Assembly: GCF_019603315.1 (NCBI RefSeq) | Contig: NZ_CP080649.1 | Span: 635,501 to 699,500 of the forward strand | DNA: 64,000 nt | Reading direction: 5' to 3' | Origin: Ruficoccus sp. ZRK36 | Lineage (GTDB): Bacteria; Verrucomicrobiota; Verrucomicrobiia; Opitutales; Cerasicoccaceae | Shown: piece after piece, positions 1 through 10,000 of the stretch | Layout: each line of letters begins with the position of its first letter | Position numbering within the stretch: position 1 is the stretch's first letter | Program-made: the position numbers and the translations under genes | The notes under the pieces: generated by a model | Seen by the model: the letters and a program-made list of their open reading frames with translations, nothing else | What the model was told of the DNA's origin: nothing | Database searches by the model: none

Positions 1-570
1 GCCCTGCTTTTTCAGCTCGCGGATGAGGTCGGCGATAGCCGCTGAGCCGATCGGGTCGACCCCGGCAGTAGGCTCGTCCAGGATGATAAGCTTCGGGTCG
101 TGGACAATCGCCTGGGCGATCCCGATGCGCTGGAGCATCCCCTTGGAGTAGGTGCCTACCCGGCGGTCAGCCGCCTCGGTCAGCCCGACCATCTCCAGCA
201 CGTCTTTCACGCGTGCCTTAATGCTGCGGGGCTCCACGCGGCAGACCTTGGCGTAGAACTTGAGCAGCTCGCGGCCGGTCAGGTATCGGTAGAAGTACGG
301 GGCCTCCGGCAAGAAGCCGACATTGAGCCGGGACTTCACCTGTCGGCTCGGCGTACCGTAGATCTCACAGCCGCCGGATGTCGGCTCCAGCAGACCGAGT
401 ACGACCTTCATCGTCGTGCTCTTACCGCAGCCGTTGGGCCCGAGCAGGCCGAAAACCTCGTTATCGTTAATATCGAGAGAGACATCGTCCACGGCCCGCA
501 ATTTCCAGCCTCTGAGGCCGATGCGGAAGTCCTTGACGAGATTATGGATACGAATGGCGGGGGCTTCCAT
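1..570 (-). CDS. ABC transporter ATP-binding protein (partial, C-terminus off the window)
   Basis: Translating the complement from the ATG at 570 gives 190 codons open to the window edge. The start reads MEAPAIRIHNLVKDFRIG. A Walker A loop GPNGCGKST lies near residue 44, the ABC signature YSKGMLQ near residue 140 and a Walker B motif LIILDEPTAGVDP near residue 160. The family hydrolyses ATP to drive a membrane permease, which would lie beyond the window to the left. The composition resembles the export or gliding-type (CcmA/NatA-like) subfamily, but the substrate cannot be told. The start codon overlaps the acylphosphatase stop by one base (TAATG), so the two are probably translationally coupled. 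Confidence 0.9.
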   Translation of the reverse strand, partial: MEAPAIRIHNLVKDFRIGLRGWKLRAVDDVSLDINDNEVFGLLGPNGCGKSTTMKVVLGLLEPTSGGCEIYGTPSRQVKSRLNVGFLPEAPYFYRYLTGRELLKFYAKVCRVEPRSIKARVKDVLEMVGLTEAADRRVGTYSKGMLQRIGIAQAIVHDPKLIILDEPTAGVDPIGSAAIADLIRELKKQG

Positions 571-851
571 TAACGCGTGATGGTAAAGCCACGATAGTTC
601 GCTTGGCAAGTTTCTGTTTTCACCTCCGTATCGCGGATGTACGAGCGCAGCGTGCGCTGCACCTCCTCGACAAACCCCTCGACCTCTTTCCGTTCGCCCT
701 CGGCCCGCACATAGACGCGCCCGTCGGCCAGATTCTTGACCTCCCCGACGACCGCGAACTCCTTGGCCACCTGAAGGGTCGAGTAGCGGAAGCCCACTCC
801 CTGGACATGGCCGGAGAAGTGTACATCAGCAGCAAAAACAGTGTCGGACAT
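570..851 (-). CDS. acyP: acylphosphatase
   Basis: This 93-residue protein has the acylphosphatase signature GHVQGVGFR near residues 14-22, and KNLADGRV near 39-46 supplies the catalytic Arg22 and Asn40. The family hydrolyses the carboxyl-phosphate bond of acyl phosphates in the cytoplasm. An in-frame extension reaches 938, but family proteins are about 90-100 residues, so I chose the internal ATG at 851 (MSDTVF). The extension would also run through the best promoter match. The stop overlaps the start of the ABC ATPase gene. A single-domain enzyme; nothing unusual in the active site. Confidence 0.88.
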   Translation of the reverse strand: MSDTVFAADVHFSGHVQGVGFRYSTLQVAKEFAVVGEVKNLADGRVYVRAEGERKEVEGFVEEVQRTLRSYIRDTEVKTETCQANYRGFTITR

Positions 852-1199
852 AGATTTTAGGAAAATAGGGGTGATCGGAGCGCCCATGTAAGAGGATCGA
901 GAGCGATTGGTCAATTTTTTGACAACCGACCAGCGCATGCAAAACCAGCGCGGCAGCTCTCGGCAATTCGCACAAACGTTAGGCCAGGATATCGTTTCCC
1001 TTTAGCAGACAGGCTTCGAGGGTGACAAGCGGTAGAAAAGCCAAAACAGGCGGGGTTTCGGGTGAGAGAAATGCAAAAAAATTGGCCTCTTACCTGCTGG
1101 ATGAGAGCACGATAGGACTTCTCATGAATTGGAGATTGAAAATTTTTACCTTCTGAGAAAGCTTAGCATCAACATTAACCGCCAACCCAGGCACACCAC
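852..1199. other. 348-bp divergent intergenic region
   Basis: This region separates the leftward acylphosphatase from the rightward gene at 1200. It is AT-richer than the flanks. Apart from the leftward promoter candidate at 886-914 I see no RNA gene, no strong hairpin and no convincing short gene. A promoter for the gene at 1200 must lie here, but no match is convincing. Confidence 0.5.
886..914 (-). promoter_or_regulatory. candidate sigma70-type promoter for acyP and the ABC ATPase
   Basis: On the complement, TTGACC (914-909) and TTACAT (891-886) are separated by 17 bases. Predicted transcription starts roughly 30 bases upstream of the acylphosphatase ATG. Position and spacing support it; there is no experimental evidence. 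Confidence 0.4.
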
Positions 1200-1898
1200 A
1201 TGAGTGGATTCGATTTCGAAAACTTTTCAGACGGAGATTGGGATCAGAATGAAGAATTGGCCTGGAATGAGTATGATTGGCAGCGGTACCTGAGGCAGAA
1301 CGAACGCGAAATTTCCGACTTCCTCACCCACTACCACAAACTCAAACACGAGCCTGATCACCTGGACGCCATCGCCCGCATCATGGGCTGGGACCGGGAA
1401 GAATGGTCCCCCGGCGAAATGGTCGAAGACACGGACTTCGACGCCCAGGAAGAAAACGAGCGCCCGCGCAGCTCCAGCGAAGGTGACATGGATCCGTACA
1501 CGATCCACAAGCACCCGGTCTTTATCGTCACGCATGGACTTTACCAGCACCTCTTCAAGTGCTGGGAGATGTTCACGCTCCAGAACCAGCGCTCGATCAG
1601 CCCGGTCATGGTGGGGCGCTTCGGGGCGAGCCTACACGCTGGCGAGATCAACGCAGTCATGGCCATCAACGCCCTGGACATGGGCGACTACAACCTGACT
1701 ATCTGCCACCTGAAGAACTCGCTTTCCGCGCTCAACCACAGCCTGGCCCTCCTCCAGAAGCTCTCGATCAAGAACGATCGCATCCTCAACCTCTTCCAGT
1801 CCGAGACGACACGCACGCTCTTCGACTTGCGCGAGGTCTGGCTGCGCGTCATGAACGACTGCCGTGAGGAAGAACGCCGCGGCTCGGACAGCGAATAG
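1200..1898 (+). CDS. conserved hypothetical cytoplasmic protein, 232 aa
   Basis: I do not recognise this protein. The N-terminal 40 residues are strongly acidic and aromatic (FENFSDGDWDQNEELAWNEYDWQRYL). An acidic, poorly ordered linker follows near residues 75-100, and then a helical C-terminal half (about 110-225) without membrane segments or signal peptide. The C-terminal half looks like an all-helical bundle, with many evenly spaced Leu residues (NSLSALNHSLALLQKLSIKN). The gene stands alone and ends in a clear bidirectional terminator. Codon use matches its neighbours, so it is probably a resident lineage-specific gene. No function is assigned. Confidence 0.75.
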   Translation: MSGFDFENFSDGDWDQNEELAWNEYDWQRYLRQNEREISDFLTHYHKLKHEPDHLDAIARIMGWDREEWSPGEMVEDTDFDAQEENERPRSSSEGDMDPYTIHKHPVFIVTHGLYQHLFKCWEMFTLQNQRSISPVMVGRFGASLHAGEINAVMAINALDMGDYNLTICHLKNSLSALNHSLALLQKLSIKNDRILNLFQSETTRTLFDLREVWLRVMNDCREEERRGSDSE

Positions 1899-1927
1899 CT
1901 TCGTCCAGAAAGCTGAATCATTTAAAC

Positions 1928-1961
1928 AAAAAGCCCGGTTCGATCACGAACCGGGCTTTTT
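1928..1961. terminator. bidirectional Rho-independent terminator
   Basis: A 15-bp stem, AAAAAGCCCGGTTCG (1928-1942) with its complement (1947-1961), closes a 4-base loop. Runs of T follow on both strands. It sits between two convergent genes and should end both the gene at 1200 and ilvE. Confidence 0.9.
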
Positions 1962-1982
1962 TATGAATACTGAAAAGAGACC

Positions 1983-2849
1983 TTAGAGCATGGTGCCGTC
2001 TTGGGTCACGCGGGCACGGAAGGCTTCGAGGAAGCGCTGGGTCACGGGGCCGGGGGTGCCGTCTCCGATCTTGCGGTGGTCCACCTCGATCACGCCGATA
2101 ATCTCCGCCGCTGAGCCGGTGAGGAACATCTCCTCGGCCACCCACAAATCATAGCGGGTGAGCAGGGACTCAACCACCGGCACGTCGAGATCGGCCGCGA
2201 TTTCCAGCACGGCTTCGCGGGTGATACCCGTGAGCGAGCCCGAGGCAACCGGCGGAGTGAAGAGCTTACCGCCCTGCAGCACGAAGAGGTTATCCCCGGT
2301 GCACTCGGCCACGTAGCCCTCGTTGTTGAGCATGATGGCCTCAGCGTAGCCGAGGTTGCCCGCCTCAATCTTCGCCATGATGTTATTGAGGTAGTTCAGG
2401 CTCTTGACCATCGGGGGCAGCGCTGCCGGGCTGTTACGCCGGGTGGCCGATGTGATGACCTTAAGGCCCTTCTGGTAAATCTCGGGCGGGTACAGCTCAA
2501 TCTGGTCGGCGATGATGATCATCTGCGGATCGCTGCAGCTCTTGGGAGAAAGCCCGAGCGCACCGGCACCGCGCGTGACGATGAGGCGGATGTAGCCGTC
2601 GGTCACGCCATTCTGGCGGCAGCTCTCACAGACGGCCTCGGAGATCTCGGCGCGGGTCCAGGGCAGATCGAGCATGATAGCCTTGGCGGAGTACTCGAGG
2701 CGCTTGAGGTGCTCATCGAGCTTGAAAACACAGCCTTCGTATACGCGAATGCCTTCGAAGATACCGTCCCCGTAGAGGAAGCCATGGTCGAAGACCGACA
2801 CCTTTGCCTCGTGTCGCTCGTAATACGTGCCGTTTATATAGATTTTCAT
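1983..2849 (-). CDS. ilvE: branched-chain amino acid aminotransferase (class IV PLP enzyme)
   Basis: This 288-residue fold-type IV aminotransferase transfers the amino group between glutamate and the keto acids of valine, leucine and isoleucine. The pyridoxal-binding lysine is in MVKSLNYLNN near residue 149. The family stretch EAIMLNNEGYVAECTGDNLF follows, and GSLTGITREAVLEIA lies near residue 210. The N-terminal FDHGFLYGDGIFEGIR is typical of IlvE rather than of aminodeoxychorismate lyase. D-amino acid aminotransferase remains a weaker alternative. The frame opens with GTG ATG; I chose the ATG at 2849, which gives the usual MKIYINGTYY beginning. Confidence 0.88.
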   Translation of the reverse strand: MKIYINGTYYERHEAKVSVFDHGFLYGDGIFEGIRVYEGCVFKLDEHLKRLEYSAKAIMLDLPWTRAEISEAVCESCRQNGVTDGYIRLIVTRGAGALGLSPKSCSDPQMIIIADQIELYPPEIYQKGLKVITSATRRNSPAALPPMVKSLNYLNNIMAKIEAGNLGYAEAIMLNNEGYVAECTGDNLFVLQGGKLFTPPVASGSLTGITREAVLEIAADLDVPVVESLLTRYDLWVAEEMFLTGSAAEIIGVIEVDHRKIGDGTPGPVTQRFLEAFRARVTQDGTML

Positions 2850-2942
2850 CACTCGTAAAAAGAGCGAGACATACCCCTCAAGGCTGAGATTGTCTAGGCA
2901 GAAAAGCGTCTAACCTCGCGCGGAGGTGCTCAGACGGCGAGC

Positions 2943-3416
2943 TTAGCCAGCATCCACCAGCGACGGTGCTGGCTGGGCACGAGGCTTACGCTTGAGCGAC
3001 CTGGCAGAAACAGGGCACAGGGTAAGCACCATGGGAGCTTCCACAGCCTCCCCATCGGGGTCCCTCAGCGGCAAAAAGGACGCGCGGCGCACAGCCTCTG
3101 TGCATATCGCCACCACCTCCAGATGGGTCGTGCGCACCATCTTTATGTTGGTTGCCTTGCCGGTTTTGCTCACCGTAAACCTCAAAACCGTCTCGGGCCG
3201 TATGCCCCAAAACTCCAAGTGCGACGGTAAAACCGGAGGCTCCAGATATGCCACTCGTGGCAAGCCCGACTCCATCTCCTGGCCCGGAACGGGGGCTCCC
3301 GGGGCAGGCGTCTGACCACCCTGGCCAAAGCACAACGCGAAGACGAACACAAGCAATGCGCCTGCAACCAAGGCGATCAAGGGGATGGCGTCTGATGAAA
3401 TGAAGCTCGTGTCCAT
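2943..3416 (-). CDS. TonB-like energy-transducer/periplasmic protein
   Basis: This 157-residue protein has one membrane segment near residues 10-31 (IPLIALVAGALLVFVFALCFG), a Pro-rich stretch (residues 35-50) and a C-terminal domain of about 90 residues. That domain contains LRFTVSKTGKATNIKMVRTTH and AICTEAVRRASFLPLRDPDG. These resemble the TonB C-terminal domain, which touches outer-membrane receptors. The usual long Pro-Glu/Pro-Lys spacer is absent and no exbB or exbD is adjacent, so a role in receptor energisation is uncertain. It may instead be a stand-alone TonB_C-type protein. Confidence 0.55.
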   Translation of the reverse strand: MDTSFISSDAIPLIALVAGALLVFVFALCFGQGGQTPAPGAPVPGQEMESGLPRVAYLEPPVLPSHLEFWGIRPETVLRFTVSKTGKATNIKMVRTTHLEVVAICTEAVRRASFLPLRDPDGEAVEAPMVLTLCPVSARSLKRKPRAQPAPSLVDAG

Positions 3417-3620
3417 ACCGCAAGCAACCGGTGGAGAGTTGGCAGAGTATCTTCATAAGGCTGTGACAAAACAAGCACACGCATGTAACCCATTCTCAAT
3501 ATTCACTTAGCTTATAAAATAACGCTCAAAAGCTAATGCCCAACATCCTAACAACACTCGCCCAGAGAGTAGAAACTTTGTTTCGCCATGGGGGCGCGGC
3601 TTTGCTAAGCCTTTGGTCCC

Positions 3621-5219
3621 ATGAACGCCTTGGACTGGACGATCGTTGTGCTCTACCTCGTCGGCATGATCGGTCTGAGTGCGTGGCTGTCCCTGCGCCA
3701 GCGTGACCAGAAGGACTATTATCTGGGTGGGAACAACACCGGGCCCCTGCCCATCGCCCTCTCCACCATGGCCACACAGTGCTCCACGAATAGCCTGCTG
3801 GGTGCCCCGGCGACCGTGGCCTTCGTAGCTGGAGGCGGGCTGGTCTGGCTCCAGAACGAGCTGGCGGTGCCCTTTGCCATGATTGTGCTGATGGCCTTTC
3901 TCATGCCCAAGCTGCGCAGCCTCGGGCTGGTCTCGATCTACGCCTATCTGGAGAAACGCTTCTCCCTGAGCACACGGCTGCTGATGAGCGCAACCTTTCT
4001 GCTGCTAAGGGCCTTTGCCACCGGGGTGACGGTCTATGGGGCGGCACTGGTCGTCCACCTGACCACCGGCATCGACATGACGCTGGCGGCAATCACACTG
4101 GGCGTGGTCACGGCGGTCTACGACATGCTTGGCGGGATGAAGGCCGTCATCGTCTCCGACGTGATCCAGATCATCATCCTGTGGGGCTCGATTCTGGCCG
4201 CACTCGGCATGGCCCTGTACCTGAACGGTGGCTGGACGGCCACCTGGGCAAACTTCCCCGAGGCGCGCTCGGCGGCTCTCCAACTGGGCGACTTCGGTTT
4301 TAACAAGGGCGACACCTTTGCCTTCTGGCCGATGGCGATCGGCGGATTTTTCCTCTATCTGGCCTACTACGGCTGCGACCAGACACAGGCCCAGCGCAGC
4401 CTCTCCACCCGCAACATCCGGGAGACGAATCTGGCGCTGTTCATCGGCGGGATACTGCGCTTCCCGCTGGTAGCCAGCTACTGCATGCTGGGCGTGGCCA
4501 TCGGGGCCTACTCCGCCCTGCACAAAGACTTTATCATGTCCCTGCTGGGGCCAGACGGGAACCCGCGCTTTGACCTGGCGGTGCCGGTCTTCGTCACGCA
4601 CCACTTCCCCCACGGGTTGATCGGGCTGGTCATGGTGGGGCTGTTTGCCGCGGCCATGTCCTCGCTGGACTCGACACTGAACTCCATGAGCGCGGTCACG
4701 ATGCAGGACTTCGTGGAGCGCTTCAGCAAGAAGGAGCTGAGCTCGCGCGCCCAGCTCATCTGGTCGAAGCTGACCACGCTGTTCTGGGGCATGCTCTGCC
4801 TGGGCTTTTCCTTCTTCGTGGATCAGCTGGCCGGGTCGATCCTGGTGGCGATCAACATGATCTCCTCGCTCATGAACGGCCCGCTCCTGGCCATCTTTAC
4901 CATGGGGATGCTCTCGCGCCGGATCAACGCCGCCGGAGCGATCAGCGGTCTGGTGGCAGGGCTGGGCGTCAACACCGCACTGTGGGTCTGCGCCCCGCAG
5001 GTGTCGTTTCTGTGGTGGAACGTGTCAGGGCTCATCGCCGCCTGGGTGGTCGGCTACGCCGTCAGCCTGAGCACGAAACGCCCGGCACCGGAAAAGCTCG
5101 CCGGCAACGTCGTCTCCTTCGGCAAGGAGCCCGGCATGGACCACAAACAGTGGATGCCCTACTACCTCACCCTCGCCGCCTATGGGGTCGGGATTTTTAT
5201 TTTACTGGCGTGCCTGTGA
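3621..5219 (+). CDS. sodium:solute symporter (SSS family)
   Basis: This 532-residue integral membrane protein has about 13 hydrophobic segments. The N-terminus MNALDWTIVVLYLVGMIGLSAWLS and then DYYLGGNNTGPLPIALSTMATQCSTNSLLG are characteristic of SSS transporters. AAAMSSLDSTLNSMSAVTMQDF near residue 345 is the conserved region around the sodium site. The family couples uptake of sugars, organic acids or sialic acid to sodium entry; the substrate cannot be read from sequence. No Shine-Dalgarno motif precedes the ATG. The next gene starts 33 bp downstream. Confidence 0.88.
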   Translation: MNALDWTIVVLYLVGMIGLSAWLSLRQRDQKDYYLGGNNTGPLPIALSTMATQCSTNSLLGAPATVAFVAGGGLVWLQNELAVPFAMIVLMAFLMPKLRSLGLVSIYAYLEKRFSLSTRLLMSATFLLLRAFATGVTVYGAALVVHLTTGIDMTLAAITLGVVTAVYDMLGGMKAVIVSDVIQIIILWGSILAALGMALYLNGGWTATWANFPEARSAALQLGDFGFNKGDTFAFWPMAIGGFFLYLAYYGCDQTQAQRSLSTRNIRETNLALFIGGILRFPLVASYCMLGVAIGAYSALHKDFIMSLLGPDGNPRFDLAVPVFVTHHFPHGLIGLVMVGLFAAAMSSLDSTLNSMSAVTMQDFVERFSKKELSSRAQLIWSKLTTLFWGMLCLGFSFFVDQLAGSILVAINMISSLMNGPLLAIFTMGMLSRRINAAGAISGLVAGLGVNTALWVCAPQVSFLWWNVSGLIAAWVVGYAVSLSTKRPAPEKLAGNVVSFGKEPGMDHKQWMPYYLTLAAYGVGIFILLACL

Positions 5220-5252
5220 GGTAGCGGGTAGATCCTTTTTACCGCCTCTCCA

Positions 5253-5678
5253 ATGAATATCCTTCGACTCATTCTCAGACTTATCATTATCGCCCTGTGC
5301 GGAATGACGATCTTCCAAAACCTGAGCACGGTGGACGGAAGTCTGCCTCTCAGCGACCTGATGAATCCGGTCTTGATCTGTTCACTCATCCCCCTCGGGC
5401 TGATTATCCTCGGTGCTGCCCTCTGTGGGAAGTACCCCGGCTGGCGATGGTTGGCAGTATGGACATCCTTACTCGCCTCAATCGGCGTCGTAATTCACGG
5501 TGTAAAATATGCAGTACCCTTTTACTTCGGCCTGAATTTCTCCCAAACCTCACCGACAAATGAAGGACCGGTAGGCTTTGTGGTCGGTCTCCATTTCCTA
5601 ATCATTGCGGCTGTCATGGCAAAACTCGGCGGACCTAAACGCCTCGAGGAGGAACCCCTCACAACTCCTGATACATGA
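5253..5678 (+). CDS. small integral membrane protein, unknown function
   Basis: This 141-residue protein has four predicted membrane segments: near residues 4-22, 40-58, 66-84 and 107-124. It ends in a short charged tail (GGPKRLEEEPLTTPDT). I do not recognise a family. It lies 33 bp after the symporter and may be cotranscribed with it. Its DNA is visibly less GC-rich than the symporter's. Its 3' end overlaps the 3' end of the convergent acetyltransferase gene by 20 bp. Confidence 0.6.
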   Translation: MNILRLILRLIIIALCGMTIFQNLSTVDGSLPLSDLMNPVLICSLIPLGLIILGAALCGKYPGWRWLAVWTSLLASIGVVIHGVKYAVPFYFGLNFSQTSPTNEGPVGFVVGLHFLIIAAVMAKLGGPKRLEEEPLTTPDT

Positions 5679-6144
5679 CGAGCGTGTCCACGTAGCCGCG
5701 GGTCGCATGCTTGAAGGCGCCGGGGCAGCGCCCGATGATGCGGAAGCCGAGCTTCGTCCACAGGGACACAGCGGCCTCGTTGGTGGAGACCACGATGTTA
5801 AACTGGATGGCCCGGTAGCCCTCCTCACGACTGTGTTTTAAAGAAAATTCGCCCAGCGCGCGCCCGACACCCTTACCGTGGTGGTCGGGGTGGACCATGT
5901 AGGAGCCATTCGAGATGTGCGAGCCGAGCCCCATCTGCACGGGCTTGATGATGCAGGTGCCAACGATCTCACCGTCAATCTCGGCGACAAAGGGCTTGTG
6001 CGCGATCCAGTGCGCGCGGAAAAGCTCCGGGCTGGAGTCCTGCGGAAAGACGTAGGTATCGCCACCGGCGACGACGCGGCTGAAAATTTCCCAGATGGCG
6101 GGCTCGTCCTCGGGGCGGGCGGGGCGGATGCGGATTTCACTCAT
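5659..6144 (-). CDS. GNAT family N-acetyltransferase
   Basis: This 161-residue protein begins MSEIRIRPARPEDEPAIWEIF, the usual GNAT opening. The acetyl-CoA pyrophosphate-binding motif is HPDHHGKGVGRALGEF near residues 95-110. NIVVSTNEAAVSLWTKLGFRIIGRCPGAF near 125-150 is the classic C-terminal GNAT block. The family moves an acetyl group from acetyl-CoA to an amine. The substrate is unknown, though phosphinothricin-type and housekeeping amine acetyltransferases look similar. It is transcribed alone and convergent with the membrane protein gene. Confidence 0.85.
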   Translation of the reverse strand: MSEIRIRPARPEDEPAIWEIFSRVVAGGDTYVFPQDSSPELFRAHWIAHKPFVAEIDGEIVGTCIIKPVQMGLGSHISNGSYMVHPDHHGKGVGRALGEFSLKHSREEGYRAIQFNIVVSTNEAAVSLWTKLGFRIIGRCPGAFKHATRGYVDTLVMYQEL

Positions 6145-6259
6145 GGTTCGTTATGGCAAGAGAGACATCCTCTAACGACGCAAAGTTCCTCCGCTTAAGC
6201 GACACTAGCCAGCGTCCCCTAGCCTACGCTCTCGGCACGCCCGATCGGGAACGATCTTT

Positions 6260-6991
6260 TTACTGGCCGGCCGGGGCCGCCATCAGTTGATCGTAGACAT
6301 ACACAAACAGATCCGTACCGGCGGGGAGCTTCGGCAGGTCGTTATTGCTGTCACCAAACACAGTGACGGGTATTCCCAGCTCACGGCAGCGTTCGGCCAT
6401 CAACTCCGTGTAGCGGGGATGGTGAACAATATCCTCATAGTCGGCGTGACTGAAAAGGGTCAGCGGGATCGGTCTCCCGTGGAAAAGATCCTCGTACTCG
6501 TCAAAGCGGTAGGGCTGAGCGATGGCCAGGCACGCGGCGATGGGCAGGTCCGTGCCGTAGCTGAGATACTCGACGATAAGAGCGCCCGCCGAGCTGCCAC
6601 ACAGGACGATCTGCTCCGGGTCGATATTGTACTCGGCCGCATGCTCGATGAGAAAATCGACGGCCAGCTCAGCCTCCTGCGCGATGGGAACGTAACCCCG
6701 GTGGTCCAGATCGGGAATCGTTTCCCCGGTCTCCTGATGGGCGTCTCCGATCACGGGGTACTCGACGCTGACCACGGCGACGCCCCGGTCCATCATCAAC
6801 GACAGACGTGTCTTCCCGATACCGCCGTTCTTATCACCACGCTTAAATCCGCCTCCATGGAAAAAGATGAAAACCGGCGTCGGCTCGTCGGACTCGGGCA
6901 GCCAGATATCGAGGAGCGAGCGCTCGTAGTTATCGCTGTAGCGGACGTCGTAATCGGCGGGAGGAGGAGGGGGCGGAGGAGGAAGGTCCAT
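6260..6991 (-). CDS. alpha/beta-hydrolase (esterase/lipase-like)
   Basis: This protein of about 243 residues has an oxyanion-hole motif FFHGGGFKRGD and a nucleophile elbow GSSAGAL, both typical of the hormone-sensitive-lipase/esterase side of the alpha/beta hydrolases. It starts with a run of eight prolines (MDLPPPPPPPP) and has no clear signal peptide. I chose the ATG at 6991; an in-frame GTG at 7033 would overlap the end of smc by 14 bases. The usual catalytic His near the C-terminus is not obvious; HADYEDIVHHP near residue 190 is the only candidate. Activity is therefore likely but unproven. It follows smc and may be cotranscribed. Confidence 0.75.
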   Translation of the reverse strand: MDLPPPPPPPPADYDVRYSDNYERSLLDIWLPESDEPTPVFIFFHGGGFKRGDKNGGIGKTRLSLMMDRGVAVVSVEYPVIGDAHQETGETIPDLDHRGYVPIAQEAELAVDFLIEHAAEYNIDPEQIVLCGSSAGALIVEYLSYGTDLPIAACLAIAQPYRFDEYEDLFHGRPIPLTLFSHADYEDIVHHPRYTELMAERCRELGIPVTVFGDSNNDLPKLPAGTDLFVYVYDQLMAAPAGQ

Positions 6992-7019
6992 GATAAAAGC
7001 TGGCGGAAGAAGCGCTATC

Positions 7020-10000
7020 TCAGATCCCGGCACCGGCTTCCTCGACTTCGATAGCCTCGTCGGTCTCGGAGTTGAAGCGCATGGAGACCAGGCGGGTGAC
7101 TCCGCGCTCCTGCATGGTGACGCCGTAGATCGAGTTAGCGGCAGAGACGGTACGCTTACTGTGCGTGACCACGAGGAACTGCGAGTACTTCGTGAACTGC
7201 TTCAGGATGCCGACGAAGCGCCCGATGTTCGCGTCGTCGAGTGGAGCGTCCAGCTCGTCGAGCACGGCAAAGGGGCTGGGCTTGACCATGTAGATCGCGA
7301 ACAGCAGGCCCACGGCCGTCATGGTGCGCTGGCCCCCGGAGAGCAGCGAAAGCGTCTTCAGCTTCGTACCGGGAGGGCGGGCGGTGATCTCGATCCCGGA
7401 GTCGAGGATGTCCTCGGCCTCGATCAGGGCGAGGTCGGCCAGACCGCCACCAAAGAGTTTCTCGAAGGTGAACTTAAAGTTTTTGCGGATCTGCTCGAAG
7501 GTCTCGGAGAACATCTGCTGCGAGGTCGTGTTGATCTCGTCGATGGCCTTGAGCAGCTCTTCCTTGGACTTCCAGAGGTCCTCGCTCTGGGAGTTGAGGA
7601 AGTCGTAGCGCTCCTTGAGCTCGGCGTACTCCTCGATGGCCACGAGGTTAACCGCGCCCAGCGAGTGGATGCGGTTGCGCAGGTCGCGGATCTCATCCTC
7701 CACGCTCGACCAGTCGGTATCGTCCATGGCTGCGAAGTCCTCGGCGGTGGGCTCACCACGCTCGCCCTTGGACTTGGCGACCAAGCCCTCGTCCTCGTCA
7801 ATGTCGTCGAGTTTGATCCGAGTCTCGAACTTCTCGTCAGCGGACCAGAGTTCCTTCTTCCAGTCGATGTACTGGATGTCGCGCTCGTACTCGGTCATGA
7901 CCTTGTCGGCCAGGAAATTGGTCTGCGAACGCTCCTCGGCCAGCTTAACCTCGCAGCCGTTGAGGGCGGTTTCCTTTTCGCGCAGCTCGGTGCGCTCGCC
8001 ACCCAGCTCGTTCTCGTACTCGCGGATGGCGGCCTCAACGGTGTTGAGGGCTTCGCGCTTACCCGCGAGAGTCTCGCTGGTGACGGAAAGGGTCTTCTCG
8101 ATCTCGGTGGCACGGGCGCGCTGGGTCTCCGAGTTAGTCTCCAACTCCTCAACCTGACTGCGGAGCGTGTCGGCCTCCTGACGGCGGCGCAGCAGACGCT
8201 CCTCAAGCTCGCGAGCCTGCGAACGGGCCTCTGTCAGGCCACGGTCCAGCAGCTCCAGACGCTGGCGCTTCTCCGCCAGTTCTAGGCGTACCTCGGCCAG
8301 GCCCTCCTGGTGAGCATCGCGCTCAGTACGCATATGCTGGAGTCCGCTCTCGGTGGCTGAAATTTTCTCGCGTTGCTCGTTGAGGGCGGCCTCTGCCCCG
8401 TCGAGACTGGCCCGCCCCTCCTCAAGGCGCTTTTCGGCGTCCTCGCGGTTTGCCTCCAACTCCTCCAGCTGCTTCTGCTGGCGGTTGAGGGCGTGCTGGT
8501 TCTCGTTGATCGAGCTCTCGACGGCGCGCAGCTCAGCCTTGAGACTGGAGAGCTCCTGGCGCATCTCGTTTTCGCGCTGGCGGTTCTCCTCGACAGCCTG
8601 ATCGGCCGCGTCCATGTCGGACTGCAGTTGCATCGCCCGCTCGTTGAGCTGAGTCAGCTTTTCGTTGTCCTCGGTAATCTGCGTACGCAGCTGCTTAATG
8701 AGCGCCACGCGCTGGATAAAGCTCTGCTCCTGCTGGCCCTTGCGGGGGCCGCCACCGAAGACCAGACCCCGGCGGTCGATCAACTCGCCGGTCTGAGTGG
8801 CCACGAGCGTAAAGTTAAAGTCCGGCCGCTCGGCCCAGAAGTCGAGAAACTGCCCCAGGCTCTCGCACAGGTAGCAGCCTTCGAGGAAATTACTGACCAG
8901 CTCCTTGGCGGAATCATCGCGGCCACGGGCCACCGTGTGTGCGGGCACGAGCCACTCCGGCAGGCCCTCGTTGGCGGTACCCGAGGCGGGAGCTGCAACC
9001 TGCAGGCAGACGCGCCCGAGCTTGCGCTCTTCCAGCGCGGCCATGACCTCGGAAGCGCGGGACTTGTCCCGCAGGACGATGGCGTCAGCAGAGCCGCCCA
9101 GCAGGGTTTCAATCCCCCCAGCGTATCCCTCGTTGATGTCGAGCAAGGCCGTCAGCGGGTGAAATTGATCGCGGGCAACGACTTCGTCGAGCTTGCCCTG
9201 AAGAATGGCCTTGGCCCCGGCAGAGAAGCCCTCGAAGCGCTTCTGGAGGTCTTCCAGCGTGGTCAGCTTCGCGCTCTGGCGGGCGACCGTGCGGTCCATT
9301 TCCTGGATCTCCTTTTGCAGCTCACGGAACTCGCCGCGCAGGCGCTGGACATCCTCCTGAGCCTGGCTGACGGATGCGGCAGCCTCCTCGGCCTGGCGCT
9401 CACGCTCCTCCAGGACACGGGCGGTCTCATCACGCCGGGCAGCCAGCACCTCTCCCTGCTCACGGGTCTGGTAGACGCCGTCGCTGAGGTCCCCGTGCTT
9501 GACCTGAAAGGTCTTCAAATCCACCTCCAGCGTCGTGCACTGGGAGCGCAGACGGGTGAGCGAGCCCTCCTTGATCAAGAGGTCGCGCTTGAGTTCCTCC
9601 AGCGAGTTTTCGGAGTTACGCAGGTTGGCCAGCAGGCCCTGAAAAGCTTCGTTACGCTCGCGAAAGGCCTCGTCGGAGTTGCCCATGAGGTCGAGCGCCA
9701 TCTGTTTGTCCTGCTCGGTGGAGGCGGCCTTCTCGTCGAGCGAGGAGCGCTGCTGCTCCAGGCCCACCAGCTCGGTCTCGATCTCCTCGATGCGCTTGGA
9801 GACATCCCCGATACGCACCTCGGCAAAGTCGGCCTGGTTGGCGGCGTTCTCCATCTGCGAGCGCAGGTCGGAGACGGCCTGCTGGGCCTCCTGCAGGGCG
9901 GCAAAGAGTTCGGTGCGCTCGGCACGCTGGGTTTCCAGCCCCAGCTCGGCCTCGGACAGATGGGCAGAAAGGCGGCTGACCTCGGAGCGCAGCTGCTCGG

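Noticed and set aside
7000-7033. GTG start at 7033 for the esterase-like gene
   Set aside because: It would overlap the smc coding end by 14 bases and add residues with no family support; it remains possible, so only lower confidence was given.
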